From the NCBI GenBank assembly GCA_039180875.1, contig JBCDCY010000001.1, forward strand, positions 496,001 through 560,000: a DNA stretch of 64,000 nt. Reading direction: 5' to 3'. Positions 25,960 to 33,605 of this stretch are shown in pieces. The DNA comes from JBCDCY01 sp039180875. GTDB lineage: Bacteria; Pseudomonadota; Alphaproteobacteria; Rhodobacterales; Rhodobacteraceae. How positions within the stretch are numbered: the stretch's first letter is position 1; every line of letters starts with the position of its first letter. The notes beneath the pieces are model-generated. The model had not been told where the DNA came from. It did no database searches and worked only from the letters and a program-made list of their open reading frames with translations. A program made the position numbers and the translations under genes.

Positions 25960-26387
25960 TGCGCATTCTGTTTCTTCTGCTCGCCGGTGTGCTGGCAGCG
26001 CCGGCGCTCGCCGACGATGGCACCCATGTCATCGCGACCCGGCCGATCCGCAGCCAGACGGTGCTTTCGCCGGCCGATGTCGCCGTGCGCGCCGGTGCCG
26101 TGCCAGGGGCTGCGGCCCAATTGGAGGCCGTCGTGGGGCTCGAAACCCGCACGACGCTCTATGCCGGTCGGCCGATCCATCCTGCGAGCCTCGGGCCCCC
26201 GGCCCTGGTGGACCGCAACGACATCGTCTCGCTGGTCTTCGCCGGCGGGGCGCTCAGCATCCGGACGGAGGCGCGGGCGCTTGACCGGGCCGGGCTCGGG
26301 GAGCGCATCCGGGTGATGAACCTCGCGAGCCGCATCACCGTCTCCGGCCGTGTCGCCGGTCCACGTCTGGTGGAGGTCATGCCATGA
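25959..26387 (+). CDS. flgA: Flagellar P-ring assembly chaperone FlgA
   Basis: 142 residues, at the short end for FlgA, with a signal peptide (about 1-18, ending APALA). The SAF-type domain follows: ATRPIRSQTVLSPADVAVRA, ETRTTLYAGRPIHPASLGPP, and the C-terminal VMNLASRITVSGRVAGPRLV. FlgA helps assemble the FlgI P ring in the periplasm. flgI itself is not in this window, though flgH is next; a four-base overlap (ATGA) joins flgA and flgH. Confidence 0.92.
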   Translation: MRILFLLLAGVLAAPALADDGTHVIATRPIRSQTVLSPADVAVRAGAVPGAAAQLEAVVGLETRTTLYAGRPIHPASLGPPALVDRNDIVSLVFAGGALSIRTEARALDRAGLGERIRVMNLASRITVSGRVAGPRLVEVMP

Positions 26388-27118
26388 AAAGAGCATTGTT
26401 GATCGCGTTGACGGTCGCGGCCTGCGGTCGTCTCGAGACGGTCGGGCAGGCGCCGGAGCTCACGCCGCCGGGTCAGCCGATCTCGGCCGTCGCACCGATC
26501 GCCGCCCAGCGCGTGGCCATCGCCACCCCGGCGCCCGTGCCACGGCCGGAGGCCTATGCCACTGGATCGCTTTGGCGCTCGGGTCCGGAATCGCTATTCG
26601 GCGATCGCCGGGCGCGCGGCCTGGGCGATATCCTGACGGTGACCATCGAGATCGACGACGAAGCGGCGATCTCCAACGCCACGCGGCGCGCCCGCTCCGG
26701 CTCGGAGAGCCTGTCGGTGCCGGCCTTCTTCGGCATCCCGGAACTGGCCAATCGCGTGTTGCCGGAAGGCTCATCGCTCGACAACGCGGCCGCGGTCGAC
26801 TCGAGCTCCGCCTCCAACGGCGACGGCAGCGTGCAGCGGACCGAAGAGATCGCGCTCCGCGTCGCCGCCACCGTCGTCGGCGTGCTGCCGAACGGCCACC
26901 TCGTGATCTCCGGCAATCAGGAGGTGCGGGTGAATTTCGAGCTCCGTGATCTTCAGGTCGCGGGCGTCATTCGGCCGGAAGACATCTCCCGCGCCAACGA
27001 AATCACCTTCGACAAGATCGCAGAGGCCCGGGTGTCCTATGGCGGTCGGGGTCAGATCACCGACGTGCAGCAGCCGCGCTACGGCCAGCAAGTCGCCGAC
27101 ATCATCCTGCCGTTCTGA
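26384..27118 (+). CDS. flgH: Flagellar L-ring lipoprotein FlgH
   Basis: 244 residues with a lipoprotein signal whose lipobox is VAAC at about residues 11-14. The FlgH core is clear: SLFGDRRARGLGDILTVTIE, the VNFELRDLQVAGVIRPEDIS block and the C-terminal ISRANEITFDKIAEARVSYG, then GRGQITDVQQPRYGQQVADI. FlgH forms the outer-membrane L ring around the rod. The gene lies between flgA and a second FliL-like gene, nine bases apart from the latter. Confidence 0.96.
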   Translation: MKRALLIALTVAACGRLETVGQAPELTPPGQPISAVAPIAAQRVAIATPAPVPRPEAYATGSLWRSGPESLFGDRRARGLGDILTVTIEIDDEAAISNATRRARSGSESLSVPAFFGIPELANRVLPEGSSLDNAAAVDSSSASNGDGSVQRTEEIALRVAATVVGVLPNGHLVISGNQEVRVNFELRDLQVAGVIRPEDISRANEITFDKIAEARVSYGGRGQITDVQQPRYGQQVADIILPF

Positions 27119-27127
27119 GGGCGCGCG

Positions 27128-27640
27128 ATGAAACGACTTCTCCCGCTCCTCCTGGCCCTTCTCGGCCTCGGCGCCGGCGTGGGCGCCGGCCACGTGCTGC
27201 AGCCTGAGCCGGAGGAAGCCGCTACGGCGGAGGTCACCCCGCCGGAGCCGGCCGTCGCCCTTGCCGATCCGCCCGACCCGCTCGCCGGCCCGGCGCTCAG
27301 CCCGGAGGGGGAGGCATCGTTCGAGTACTACCGCCTGGACGGCCAGTTCGTCGTTCCGGTCATGGCGGGGGAAGAGGTCGGCTGGCTGGTCGTGCTCACC
27401 CTGTCGCTTGAGATCGAGCAGGGCGGCCTCGACGGCATCTACGCGCTCGAGCCGCGGCTGCGCGACAGCTTCCTCAGAACCCTGTTCGCCCATGAACGGG
27501 CCGGCGGGTTCCAGGGGATCTTCACCGGCTCCCGCCGCCTGGGAGAGCTGCGGGCATCCCTGCGCGGCGCCGCGCGGGAGGTGCTCGGGCCGATCGTCTC
27601 CGACGTGCTGATCACCGAGATCGTCCGCCAACAGGTCTAG
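27128..27640 (+). CDS. Second FliL-like membrane protein
   Basis: 170 residues with one N-terminal hydrophobic segment (about 1-22, LLPLLLALLGLGAGVGAG), a Pro/Glu-rich linker (about 28-60) and a domain whose elements follow FliL order. These are FVVPVMAGEEVGWLVVLTLS, LEPRLRDSFLRTLFAH and the C-terminal LGPIVSDVLITEIVRQQV. The last motif parallels VRDLLITEFVLN of FliL at 19434. It is the last gene of the flgF-flgG-flgA-flgH run. It may be a specialised FliL paralogue acting at the P/L ring or stator. The assignment rests on motif resemblance, not on strong overall similarity. Confidence 0.65.
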   Translation: MKRLLPLLLALLGLGAGVGAGHVLQPEPEEAATAEVTPPEPAVALADPPDPLAGPALSPEGEASFEYYRLDGQFVVPVMAGEEVGWLVVLTLSLEIEQGGLDGIYALEPRLRDSFLRTLFAHERAGGFQGIFTGSRRLGELRASLRGAAREVLGPIVSDVLITEIVRQQV

Positions 27641-28093
27641 GCAGCGCCGCCCTGCAAGGCACGGTTTAGGCGGCGCATCCCGAGGTTTGGCGCCTGAGGC
27701 AGGCGTGGATCTTTCGGTGCCGGCAAATCCAGCCTTCGCGGGCCTGATCGTCGGGAGGGCGTCCGGGCTCCCGTATGCAGGTTGTTCGACTTGACCGGCC
27801 AACAAGCCGGCTCGGGATCGCACAGCCGCTGATCAGGAATAGTTGGGCGGAGCTGAAGTACCGACAGCCTTCGCCTAGAAGAGCGTCGCGGTAGCGAGCG
27901 ACGACGCATGAGCGCCCCGGGGCCAGTCTTGACGCCATCTAGGACACGGTCGTCCGGGCGCTGCCGCTGCAGTGCTCTGGGCGCGCGACCCCAGGGCGCC
28001 CGACCAAGTCGTCGACGATTGTGCGAGGTTCAGGCGAGCTGTCGGCAAGCGACCATCGACCCGTACTCGGTGGCGCCGGCCCGGTCGTCGGCC
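27641..28093. other. Gene-free stretch after the second fliL-like gene
   Basis: About 450 bases with no convincing gene. Open frames of up to 90 codons exist on both strands but have no ribosome site and Arg/Pro/Ser-rich, low-complexity translations. The base composition is slightly less GC-rich than the flanking genes. It may be a decayed gene or insertion remnant; I could not recognise the parent. A 119-bp repeat element closes the interval. Confidence 0.5.
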
Positions 28094-28212
28094 TTAGAGC
28101 TTTTTCCTTTCAGACTGGATCACCAGTCTGAGCGGAGAGTGTACCTACGCTAGGGACTTACCCCTCTTGGATTTCGATCGGACTGACTCAGTCAGATCGA
28201 AGTCTGCTCTAA
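28094..28212. repeat. 119-bp two-hairpin dispersed repeat, copy 1
   Basis: The element starts TTAGAGC (28094-28100) and ends GCTCTAA (28206-28212), a perfect 7-bp terminal inverted repeat. Hairpin A has its inner arms at 28110-28118 and 28123-28131 (CAGACTGG and CCAGTCTG around loop ATCA); its outer arms are degraded. Hairpin B pairs 28170-28186 with 28188-28204 around one base. The same layout and length occur at 44868-44986. The flgD stop codon (28209-28211) lies in its right terminal repeat. Confidence 0.75.
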
Positions 28213-28886
28213 CTCGCACCGGCGCGGACGGCCTTCACATCGCGGGCGTCGAGGGTGCTGCCGTCGGCGAAGACCAGGAGCGTCGCGGCGCCGTCGCGGC
28301 GGACCTCGACGACGTCCGTGAACGCCTCGGCCGGACGACGCGACAAAAACTCGCCGTCGGCCCGACGCTCCACGGCAAAGCTGAAATTACCGGTCACGTC
28401 TTCCGGCAGACCCTCGCCCGTCCAGCTCACGCGCTCGGCCGTGGGGTCGATCGGCAGCCGGCCAAGCTCAGCACCGGTCTCGTCGGCGATCACCAGCTGA
28501 GCGCTGTCGGCCGTCGCGTCCGGCTCCAGAAACAGCTCGACGGGCGTTTCGCCGTCGAACGGCACGGCGGCCGGCGCGCGCACCTGGCGGCCGATCCACT
28601 CGGCCAGCCCACTCGCCGGGCCGTCAACCAGGAAGGAGATGATCGAAGAGAGCTGGTCGTTCGTCTCCACCTGCTGCTCGACGGCGGAGAAGCTAGCGAG
28701 CTGGGCCACGAACTCCGTCGACTCGATCGGTTTCAGGGGATCCTGATTGCGTAGCTGGGTCGTCAGCAGCTGCAGGAAGGTCTTGAAGTCGGTCGTGGCA
28801 CTGGCGGCAGCGCTGTCGCTTTCGTCCGCGGCCGGTTGCGGCGCGTTGGACCGCGCGGTCTGGCCGTTGAGCGGTGTCGTCTCCAT
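28209..28886 (-). CDS. flgD: Flagellar hook-capping protein FlgD
   Basis: 225 residues from ATG at 28886, which has AGGAGGG six bases upstream; the open frame extends 30 codons further into fliK's end and is rejected as start. The N-terminal part has the FlgD core DFKTFLQLLTTQLRNQDPLK and ESTEFVAQLASFSAVEQQVE. A FLN/Tudor-like region follows (LAEWIGRQVRAPAAVPFDGE, RVSWTGEGLPEDVTGNFSFA). FlgD caps the growing hook. It is 28 bases downstream of fliK, the usual partner. Its stop lies within the terminal repeat of the adjoining 119-bp element. Confidence 0.93.
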   Translation of the reverse strand: METTPLNGQTARSNAPQPAADESDSAAASATTDFKTFLQLLTTQLRNQDPLKPIESTEFVAQLASFSAVEQQVETNDQLSSIISFLVDGPASGLAEWIGRQVRAPAAVPFDGETPVELFLEPDATADSAQLVIADETGAELGRLPIDPTAERVSWTGEGLPEDVTGNFSFAVERRADGEFLSRRPAEAFTDVVEVRRDGAATLLVFADGSTLDARDVKAVRAGAS

Positions 28887-28914
28887 CGGATCCCTCCTGG
28901 ATGTACCAATCTGG

Positions 28915-30273
28915 TCAGAGGCGGATGTCGAGCCCGCCGGCAAGGTCATGGTTGCGGCGAACGGGTGACGATTCATCGACCACCGGCGATGCGGCGTCGC
29001 CTGCGCCGTCCGTTTTGGCCTGCGCCTCGCCCTCTCCGCCGGCCGTATCGCCGAAGCTGAGGGAAACGCCGCCGTAGCCCGCCTCCTCCAGCACCGCGGC
29101 GAGCAGATCGGCGTGGCGCCGCATCAGCTCCTGCACGTCGCCGCGCTCCGCCGTGAGTTGGGCCGTGAGCGCCTGCTCCGGGCCGGAGAAGGTGAACGAG
29201 AGGCGGCCGAGCTCCGGCGGATCGAGCACCAATTCGATGGTGCCGTCGGTCTGGGCCTGGAGCGACTGCACCATCGCCTCGGCCGTTCGCGCGACGATGG
29301 CTGGTGTCTGCGGCGCGGGTGTCTGCGGCGCCGGGGCGGTGTTGAGGCTGCCCCGCGGCTCGATCGTCTGGCCCGCCGGCGCGGGCAGCGCCTCGCCCGC
29401 AAACCGCTCGGTCGAGGCGGCGAAAGCGCCTTCCGAAGCGCCGATCGTGAGACCAGAGGGCGGCTTGACGCCCTCGGCCGATGCTGCCGCCTTAGGCGAA
29501 GCTGCCGTGATGGGGGAAACGGCCGCCGCCAGGGCGCTCGAAGCAGCCGACGCGCCGGTCGACCGCGCATTGCCTGGGTCGGGCCGCCGCATGTCATCCT
29601 CCGCTCTGACGAGAGCAGGCGTCGGCGTGACCTTCTGGTCAGGCGCAGTCGCCGTCGCGGCGGTTGGCGTCGGCGTGGCTTGAGATGGCTCGCCCCTCGA
29701 CGTCGTCGTCGGGTTGGGAGCGAGCTCGGCCGTGCCACTGTGGCGCGGTGTCTGTGGCGCACCATCGCCGGATGTGGAGTGACCCTGGAGCGAGCCCCCG
29801 CGTGCGGGCGTCACGGGCAGGCTCGCGTTTTCGGAACTGCCGCCTGCGGGCCGCTGGTCCCCGACGGACGGTACAGCCGTGGCGGCGTAGCGCGCGGTGC
29901 CTCCGGTCAGGTTGGGCGCTGCGGGCTCTACCGACACCGGTCCTTTCGTACCGATCGGCGGTTCTTGAGCCGGCCCCGCCGTGCCGATCCCGGCACCAGG
30001 GCCCTGGCCGGCGGGTGAGTGCGGCGGGCTCGTGCGGCCGAGCGGCGTCGACAGGTCTGCCCGCGTCTTCACCGACGGAGGCGGCGCCGGCAGCGGTGCG
30101 GCCACCGGAACGTCGACGGTCGCACCATCTTGACCGTCCAGCAGGGCGGCAAACGCGGTGCCGGATGCCCCGTCGCCCGACCCCTTCTGCGGCTGGCCGG
30201 GGGACGCTTCCCTGGCCAAGCGATCGCGGTTCTCCCCCGCGGGACGGGCAGAGTCTGGCATATGGCCGAGCAT
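28915..30273 (-). CDS. fliK: Flagellar hook-length control protein FliK
   Basis: 452 residues from ATG at 30273 with AAGAGG six bases upstream; the frame is open another 131 codons but that part is antisense to flgJ. The first 300 residues are rich in Pro, Ala, Thr, Ser and Gly, as in the FliK ruler region. The conserved C-terminal hook-control domain follows from about residue 335: VELVLDPPELGRLSFTFSG-like TIELVLDPPELGRLSFTF, then LTAQLTAERGDVQELMRRH and EEAGYGGVSLSFGD. FliK measures the hook and switches export specificity through FlhB, encoded at 41000. Confidence 0.9.
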   Translation of the reverse strand: MLGHMPDSARPAGENRDRLAREASPGQPQKGSGDGASGTAFAALLDGQDGATVDVPVAAPLPAPPPSVKTRADLSTPLGRTSPPHSPAGQGPGAGIGTAGPAQEPPIGTKGPVSVEPAAPNLTGGTARYAATAVPSVGDQRPAGGSSENASLPVTPARGGSLQGHSTSGDGAPQTPRHSGTAELAPNPTTTSRGEPSQATPTPTAATATAPDQKVTPTPALVRAEDDMRRPDPGNARSTGASAASSALAAAVSPITAASPKAAASAEGVKPPSGLTIGASEGAFAASTERFAGEALPAPAGQTIEPRGSLNTAPAPQTPAPQTPAIVARTAEAMVQSLQAQTDGTIELVLDPPELGRLSFTFSGPEQALTAQLTAERGDVQELMRRHADLLAAVLEEAGYGGVSLSFGDTAGGEGEAQAKTDGAGDAASPVVDESSPVRRNHDLAGGLDIRL

Positions 30274-30405
30274 CGGCACCTCTTGTCTCGTGCGTCGAAA
30301 CGTGACGCGCCGGCACTCTTTCCCATCCATCCTTACAAATCGTTCACCTGATCGGGGCAATCTCTCGCCAAGTCGAACGGCTAACAGCGTGAGAGCGAGG
30401 GCAGC

Positions 30406-30720
30406 GTGATCGAGGGAACCGGACCGAGTCTCCAAATCGTCGGCGCGGCCCAGACCGCGTCGGACTCTGCGCGCGTCGCACAGCTTCGCGCCGCGGCCGA
30501 GGAGTTCGAGGCGACATTTCTCGCCGAGATGCTGAAAAGCGCCGGCTTCGGCCAGCCCCGCGGCAGCTTCGGCGGCGGCGCGGGCGAGGATGCGTTCGCC
30601 AGCCTTCTGGTGAAGGAGCAGGCGACACAGCTCGCGGCCGGCGGCGGCATCGGCCTCTCCGAACATATCTTCCGCGCGCTGGTCCGCGCCGACGGGGTGC
30701 AGGGGGTCGAGGATGTTTGA
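30406..30720 (+). CDS. flgJ: Rod-binding FlgJ-like protein without muramidase domain
   Basis: 104 residues from GTG at 30406. The rod-binding signature is clear: LRAAAEEFEATFLAEMLKSA, GEDAFASLLVKEQATQLAAG and GIGLSEHIFRALV. The C-terminal glucosaminidase domain of enterobacterial FlgJ is absent, as is common in alphaproteobacteria; a separate lytic transglycosylase is encoded at 37302. The stop overlaps the next gene (flgN-like) by eight bases. The promoter must lie in the 132-base space shared with divergent fliK. Confidence 0.88.
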   Translation: MIEGTGPSLQIVGAAQTASDSARVAQLRAAAEEFEATFLAEMLKSAGFGQPRGSFGGGAGEDAFASLLVKEQATQLAAGGGIGLSEHIFRALVRADGVQGVEDV

Positions 30721-31084
30721 CGCCTTTCAATGGAAGCGGCGGGCGCGCCGGGTCATCGACCTTTTGGAGAAGGAGCGGGCGGCGCTCCTCTCCGGCCGAC
30801 TGGATATGCTGCAGGAGCATGTGGATCGGCGGGAGCGCCTGGTGCAGGAGCTCACGGCGGAAGCGCCAGCCGAATCACCTGAGGTCCGCGCGGCGCTCGC
30901 CGAGATCCAGGAGGCGGCCGGGCGCAACCAGCGGCTGCTCGACGCCTATCTCGAGGGTTTGCGCGCCGCCCAGGCGCGTCTGAAACAGATCTCGCGCGAT
31001 GCGGCGGAGATCGGTCTTTACGGCTCCGACGGCAGCCGCATCCCGTCCCCAAGCGCGGCCTCGAAGGCCGACCGCCGGGCCTAA
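30713..31084 (+). CDS. flgN: FlgN-like flagellar export chaperone
   Basis: 123 residues, almost wholly helical: RRARRVIDLLEKERAALLSG, HVDRRERLVQELTAEAP, then AEIQEAAGRNQRLLDAYLEG and RAAQARLKQI. The C-terminus carries EIGLYGSDGSRI, similar to the G-x-YG element at the end of FlgN proteins. FlgN escorts hook-filament junction proteins FlgK and FlgL, which are not in the window. Short helical proteins are hard to assign on sequence alone; the position after flgJ and before flagellin supports the call. Confidence 0.75.
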   Translation: MFDAFQWKRRARRVIDLLEKERAALLSGRLDMLQEHVDRRERLVQELTAEAPAESPEVRAALAEIQEAAGRNQRLLDAYLEGLRAAQARLKQISRDAAEIGLYGSDGSRIPSPSAASKADRRA

Positions 31085-31422
31085 CGCGCAACGGTATCGC
31101 GTACGGGGCGCAAGGGCCGGCAGGTGTGCCGGATCCGCGTCGCGACGGCCCGATCCATCGTTTGGCTGGGCACTGGAACGCTCCGCTCTTGATGCGAATT
31201 GTCCCGAAAAACCAGTTTCTTAACCCTGTTTGGGCGCTGGCGGTAACGTTTTGGCCGCCGCTCCCGGGGTAGAGGAGGCATGCGGTCTGGAAGCAGGCCG
31301 ACGCGGACCCGGCGCAAGCCAGGAACCGCTTTCGTCAGAATGGCGTGACATCGGTCGGCCCTCGGGTCGGCCACCCATGAACGGGTGCGCAAAGCGTGCC
31401 CACCGCCAAAGGAAAAGACGAC
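31085..31422. promoter_or_regulatory. fliC: Flagellin promoter and leader region
   Basis: 338 bases without a gene. TTTCTTAACCC (TTAACC at 31220-31225), a CtrA-like half-site, lies about 200 bases before the flagellin ATG. A strong ribosome site AAAGGAAAAG ends five bases before the ATG. A long untranslated leader is likely and is of interest because FlbT, encoded downstream, acts on flagellin leaders in Caulobacter. I did not find a convincing sigma-54 or sigma-28 box. Confidence 0.5.
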
Positions 31423-32646
31423 ATGGCTTCTATTCTGACCAACACCAGCGCCATGGTTGCGCTGCAGACGCTGCGCTCCACCAACAGCTCGCTCGAAGCG
31501 GTGCAAAGCCAGATCTCCACCGGTAAAGAGGTGGCATCGGCCAAGGACAACGCAGCCGTCTTTGCGATCAGCCAGGTGATGGATTCGGATGTCTCCGGGT
31601 TCCAGGCGATCTCGGACTCGCTCTCCCTCGGCTCCTCCACCGTCGCGGTGGCGTCCAACGCCTCCGCCTCGATCGGTGAAGCGCTGAAGGAGATCAAGAC
31701 CAAGATCATCTCAGCCAACGAAGACAACGTCGATCAGCAGAAACTGCAGGACGAGATCAGCTCGCTTGTGGCCCAGGTCGAAGGCGTGGTCAGCGCCGCA
31801 CAGTTCAACGGCCTCAACCTGATCGACGGCACGGCCGGGACGAGCGTCAGCGTGCTCGCCTCGCTCGACCGCGACAACGCCGGCAACGTGACGGCGAACA
31901 ACATCACGGTCGATCTGACCAACACCAACCTGTCGACCACGGCGGGTGCGGCGGTCGCTGGTGTCTTCGACACCGGGCAGGCCGGTGTGAACGGTGCGGC
32001 ATCCGGTTTCTCGGCCGCCATCGACGAGTCCGGTGGCACGACCGACGCTCTGGACATTGCCTTCGACTCGGCCGTCGCGCCGACCGCCGGCAACGTCTAC
32101 ACCTTGAGCGTTGGTGAGACCGAGTTTACGTACACGGCCCAGACCGGTGACGACAATCTGGCGGTCGCCTACAACCTGCGCGACCAGATCCAGGGCAGCG
32201 GTTTGAGCGTGACGGCTTCGGTGACGCCGGTGGCTGATCCGACCGCGACAGACGTCGTGCTGAACATCCAGAACGACGACACCACCGCCGGCCTGACGAT
32301 CTCGGGCGAGGCAGTGAGCGCGGGCGCCGGGGCGCTGGCCGGTCTGTCCTCGATCGACGTGACGTCGGACGCCGCCGGTGCGTTGACCGAAATCGAAGGA
32401 ATGATCGATTCGGTCATCGACGCCCAGGCGACCTTCGGTACTGCCGAGAAGCGGCTTGAGCTGCAGAACGACTTCATGAGCACGCTGATCGACAGCTTCA
32501 AGTCGGGCATCGGCAGCCTCGTGGATGCGGATCTGGAGGAGGCTTCGGCCCGACTGCAGGCACTTCAGGTGCAGCAGCAGCTCGGCATCCAGGCGCTCTC
32601 CATCGCCAACCAGGCGCCGCAGTCGGTGCTGTCGCTCTTCCGGTAA
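31423..32646 (+). CDS. fliC: Flagellin
   Basis: 407 residues from ATG at 31423, preceded by AAAGGAAAAG; a start nine codons earlier is open but lacks a site. The N-terminal D0/D1 region has ILTNTSAMVALQTLRSTNSS and SQISTGKEVASAKDNAAVFA. The C-terminal D1/D0 region has EKRLELQNDFMSTLIDSFKS, LEEASARLQALQVQQQLGIQ and ends SVLSLFR. The variable middle (about 140-310) is rich in Thr, Val, Asp and Gly and includes a flagellin-hook IN-type unit. It is exported by the flagellar machinery and forms the filament. It is the only flagellin in the window and is followed by a strong terminator. Confidence 0.97.
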   Translation: MASILTNTSAMVALQTLRSTNSSLEAVQSQISTGKEVASAKDNAAVFAISQVMDSDVSGFQAISDSLSLGSSTVAVASNASASIGEALKEIKTKIISANEDNVDQQKLQDEISSLVAQVEGVVSAAQFNGLNLIDGTAGTSVSVLASLDRDNAGNVTANNITVDLTNTNLSTTAGAAVAGVFDTGQAGVNGAASGFSAAIDESGGTTDALDIAFDSAVAPTAGNVYTLSVGETEFTYTAQTGDDNLAVAYNLRDQIQGSGLSVTASVTPVADPTATDVVLNIQNDDTTAGLTISGEAVSAGAGALAGLSSIDVTSDAAGALTEIEGMIDSVIDAQATFGTAEKRLELQNDFMSTLIDSFKSGIGSLVDADLEEASARLQALQVQQQLGIQALSIANQAPQSVLSLFR

Positions 32647-32663
32647 GGGTTGGCTGACAATCC

Positions 32664-32692
32664 GGGGGGCGGGCCAGGCTCGCCCCCCTTTT
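32664..32692 (+). terminator. Rho-independent terminator of the flagellin gene
   Basis: GGGGGGCG (32664-32671) pairs with CGCCCCCC (32681-32688), extended inward by further pairs, and is followed by TTTT (32689-32692). It begins 18 bases after the flagellin stop. It separates the highly expressed flagellin gene from flaF-flbT. Confidence 0.88.
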
Positions 32693-32778
32693 CCCAACAT
32701 AGGCCGGGTTAGACGGACCCGGTCCGACCGGCGGCAGCTGAAAGCCAGCCGCCCGACGATCTGCGCAAGGAATGCTTC

Positions 32779-33180
32779 ATGTCCATCGTCGCACGTGCAC
32801 AAAGTGCCTACAATTCTTCGGACGCCCCGGCGCGGAGCGCGCGGCAGTCCGAATACCGGGCCTTCGCCCGCATCACCCATCAGCTGCACAAGGCGGAGGA
32901 GAACCGGGACGGCGACTTTCCCGCGCTCGCCGCGGCAGTGCATGAGAACCGCCGCCTCTGGACGATCATCGCCGCTGATGTGGCAACCGAAGGCAACGGC
33001 CTGCCGAGCGAGCTTCGGGCCCGGCTGTTCTATCTCTCCGAATTCACCCGGGCCGAGAGCGCGCGCGTGCTGAGCGGCGATGCCTCGGCCGCGGCCCTAG
33101 TGGAAATCAACACCGCCGTGATGCGCGGTCTGCGGGGCGAGGGCGCGCCGGGGCCGAAACCCGTGCCCGCCGGTGCGTGA
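32779..33180 (+). CDS. flaF: Flagellin biosynthesis regulator FlaF
   Basis: 133 residues. The FlaF family signature is visible: AQSAYNSSDAPARSARQSEY, RITHQLHKAEENRDGDFPAL and AVHENRRLWTIIAADVATEG, then LRARLFYLSEFTRAESARVL. In Caulobacter, FlaF promotes flagellin translation and secretion and opposes FlbT. The gene follows flagellin, as usual, and its stop codon overlaps the flbT ATG. Confidence 0.93.
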   Translation: MSIVARAQSAYNSSDAPARSARQSEYRAFARITHQLHKAEENRDGDFPALAAAVHENRRLWTIIAADVATEGNGLPSELRARLFYLSEFTRAESARVLSGDASAAALVEINTAVMRGLRGEGAPGPKPVPAGA

Positions 33181-33605
33181 TGGCGGGCCTCATCCTGAAA
33201 CTCGCACCGCAGGAGCGCGTCGTGGTGAACGGCGTGGTCTTGGAAAACGGTGAGAGCCGCACCCGATTGCGGGTCGTCACGCCGGCAGCCAACGTGTTGC
33301 GCCTGCGCGACGCGCTCCATCCGGAAGAGGTGACGACGCCGGTCAAGCGGGTCTGCTACATCGCTCAGCTCGTGCTCGCCGGGGAGGCCGATCCGGATCT
33401 CGCCCAGCGCCAGCTGCTGACCGGGATCGAGCAGTTGAGCCAAGTGTTTCGCGACCCCGACAGCCGGGAGCGTCTGGTCGCCGCGACCCAGGCGGTGGCG
33501 GAGCGCAATTTCTATCCTGCGCTGAAGGCCCTGCGGGCGCTCCTCTCCCGCGAGCAGCGCTTGCTCGAGGCGGCGGCCCATTCCAAACGGGTCGCGGCGG
33601 AATGA
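33180..33605 (+). CDS. flbT: Flagellin synthesis repressor FlbT
   Basis: 141 residues from ATG at 33180, which shares bases with the flaF stop; GTG one codon earlier is also possible. The FlbT core is MAGLILKLAPQERVVVNGVV, LRVVTPAANVLRLRDALHPE and TPVKRVCYIAQLVLAGE, then a helical tail. FlbT binds the flagellin mRNA leader and stops its translation until the hook is complete. It overlaps the next gene by four bases. Confidence 0.93.
   Translation: MAGLILKLAPQERVVVNGVVLENGESRTRLRVVTPAANVLRLRDALHPEEVTTPVKRVCYIAQLVLAGEADPDLAQRQLLTGIEQLSQVFRDPDSRERLVAATQAVAERNFYPALKALRALLSREQRLLEAAAHSKRVAAE

Noticed and set aside
27637..27938. Two overlapping minus-strand frames of about 90 codons
   Set aside because: No ribosome site and Arg/Pro/Ser-rich translations without recognisable similarity; reported as a gene-free interval.
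31140..31200. Possible sigma-54 promoter (GG-N10-GC) before flagellin
   Set aside because: Only the two dinucleotides match; the TGGCAC and TTGC blocks are not present.
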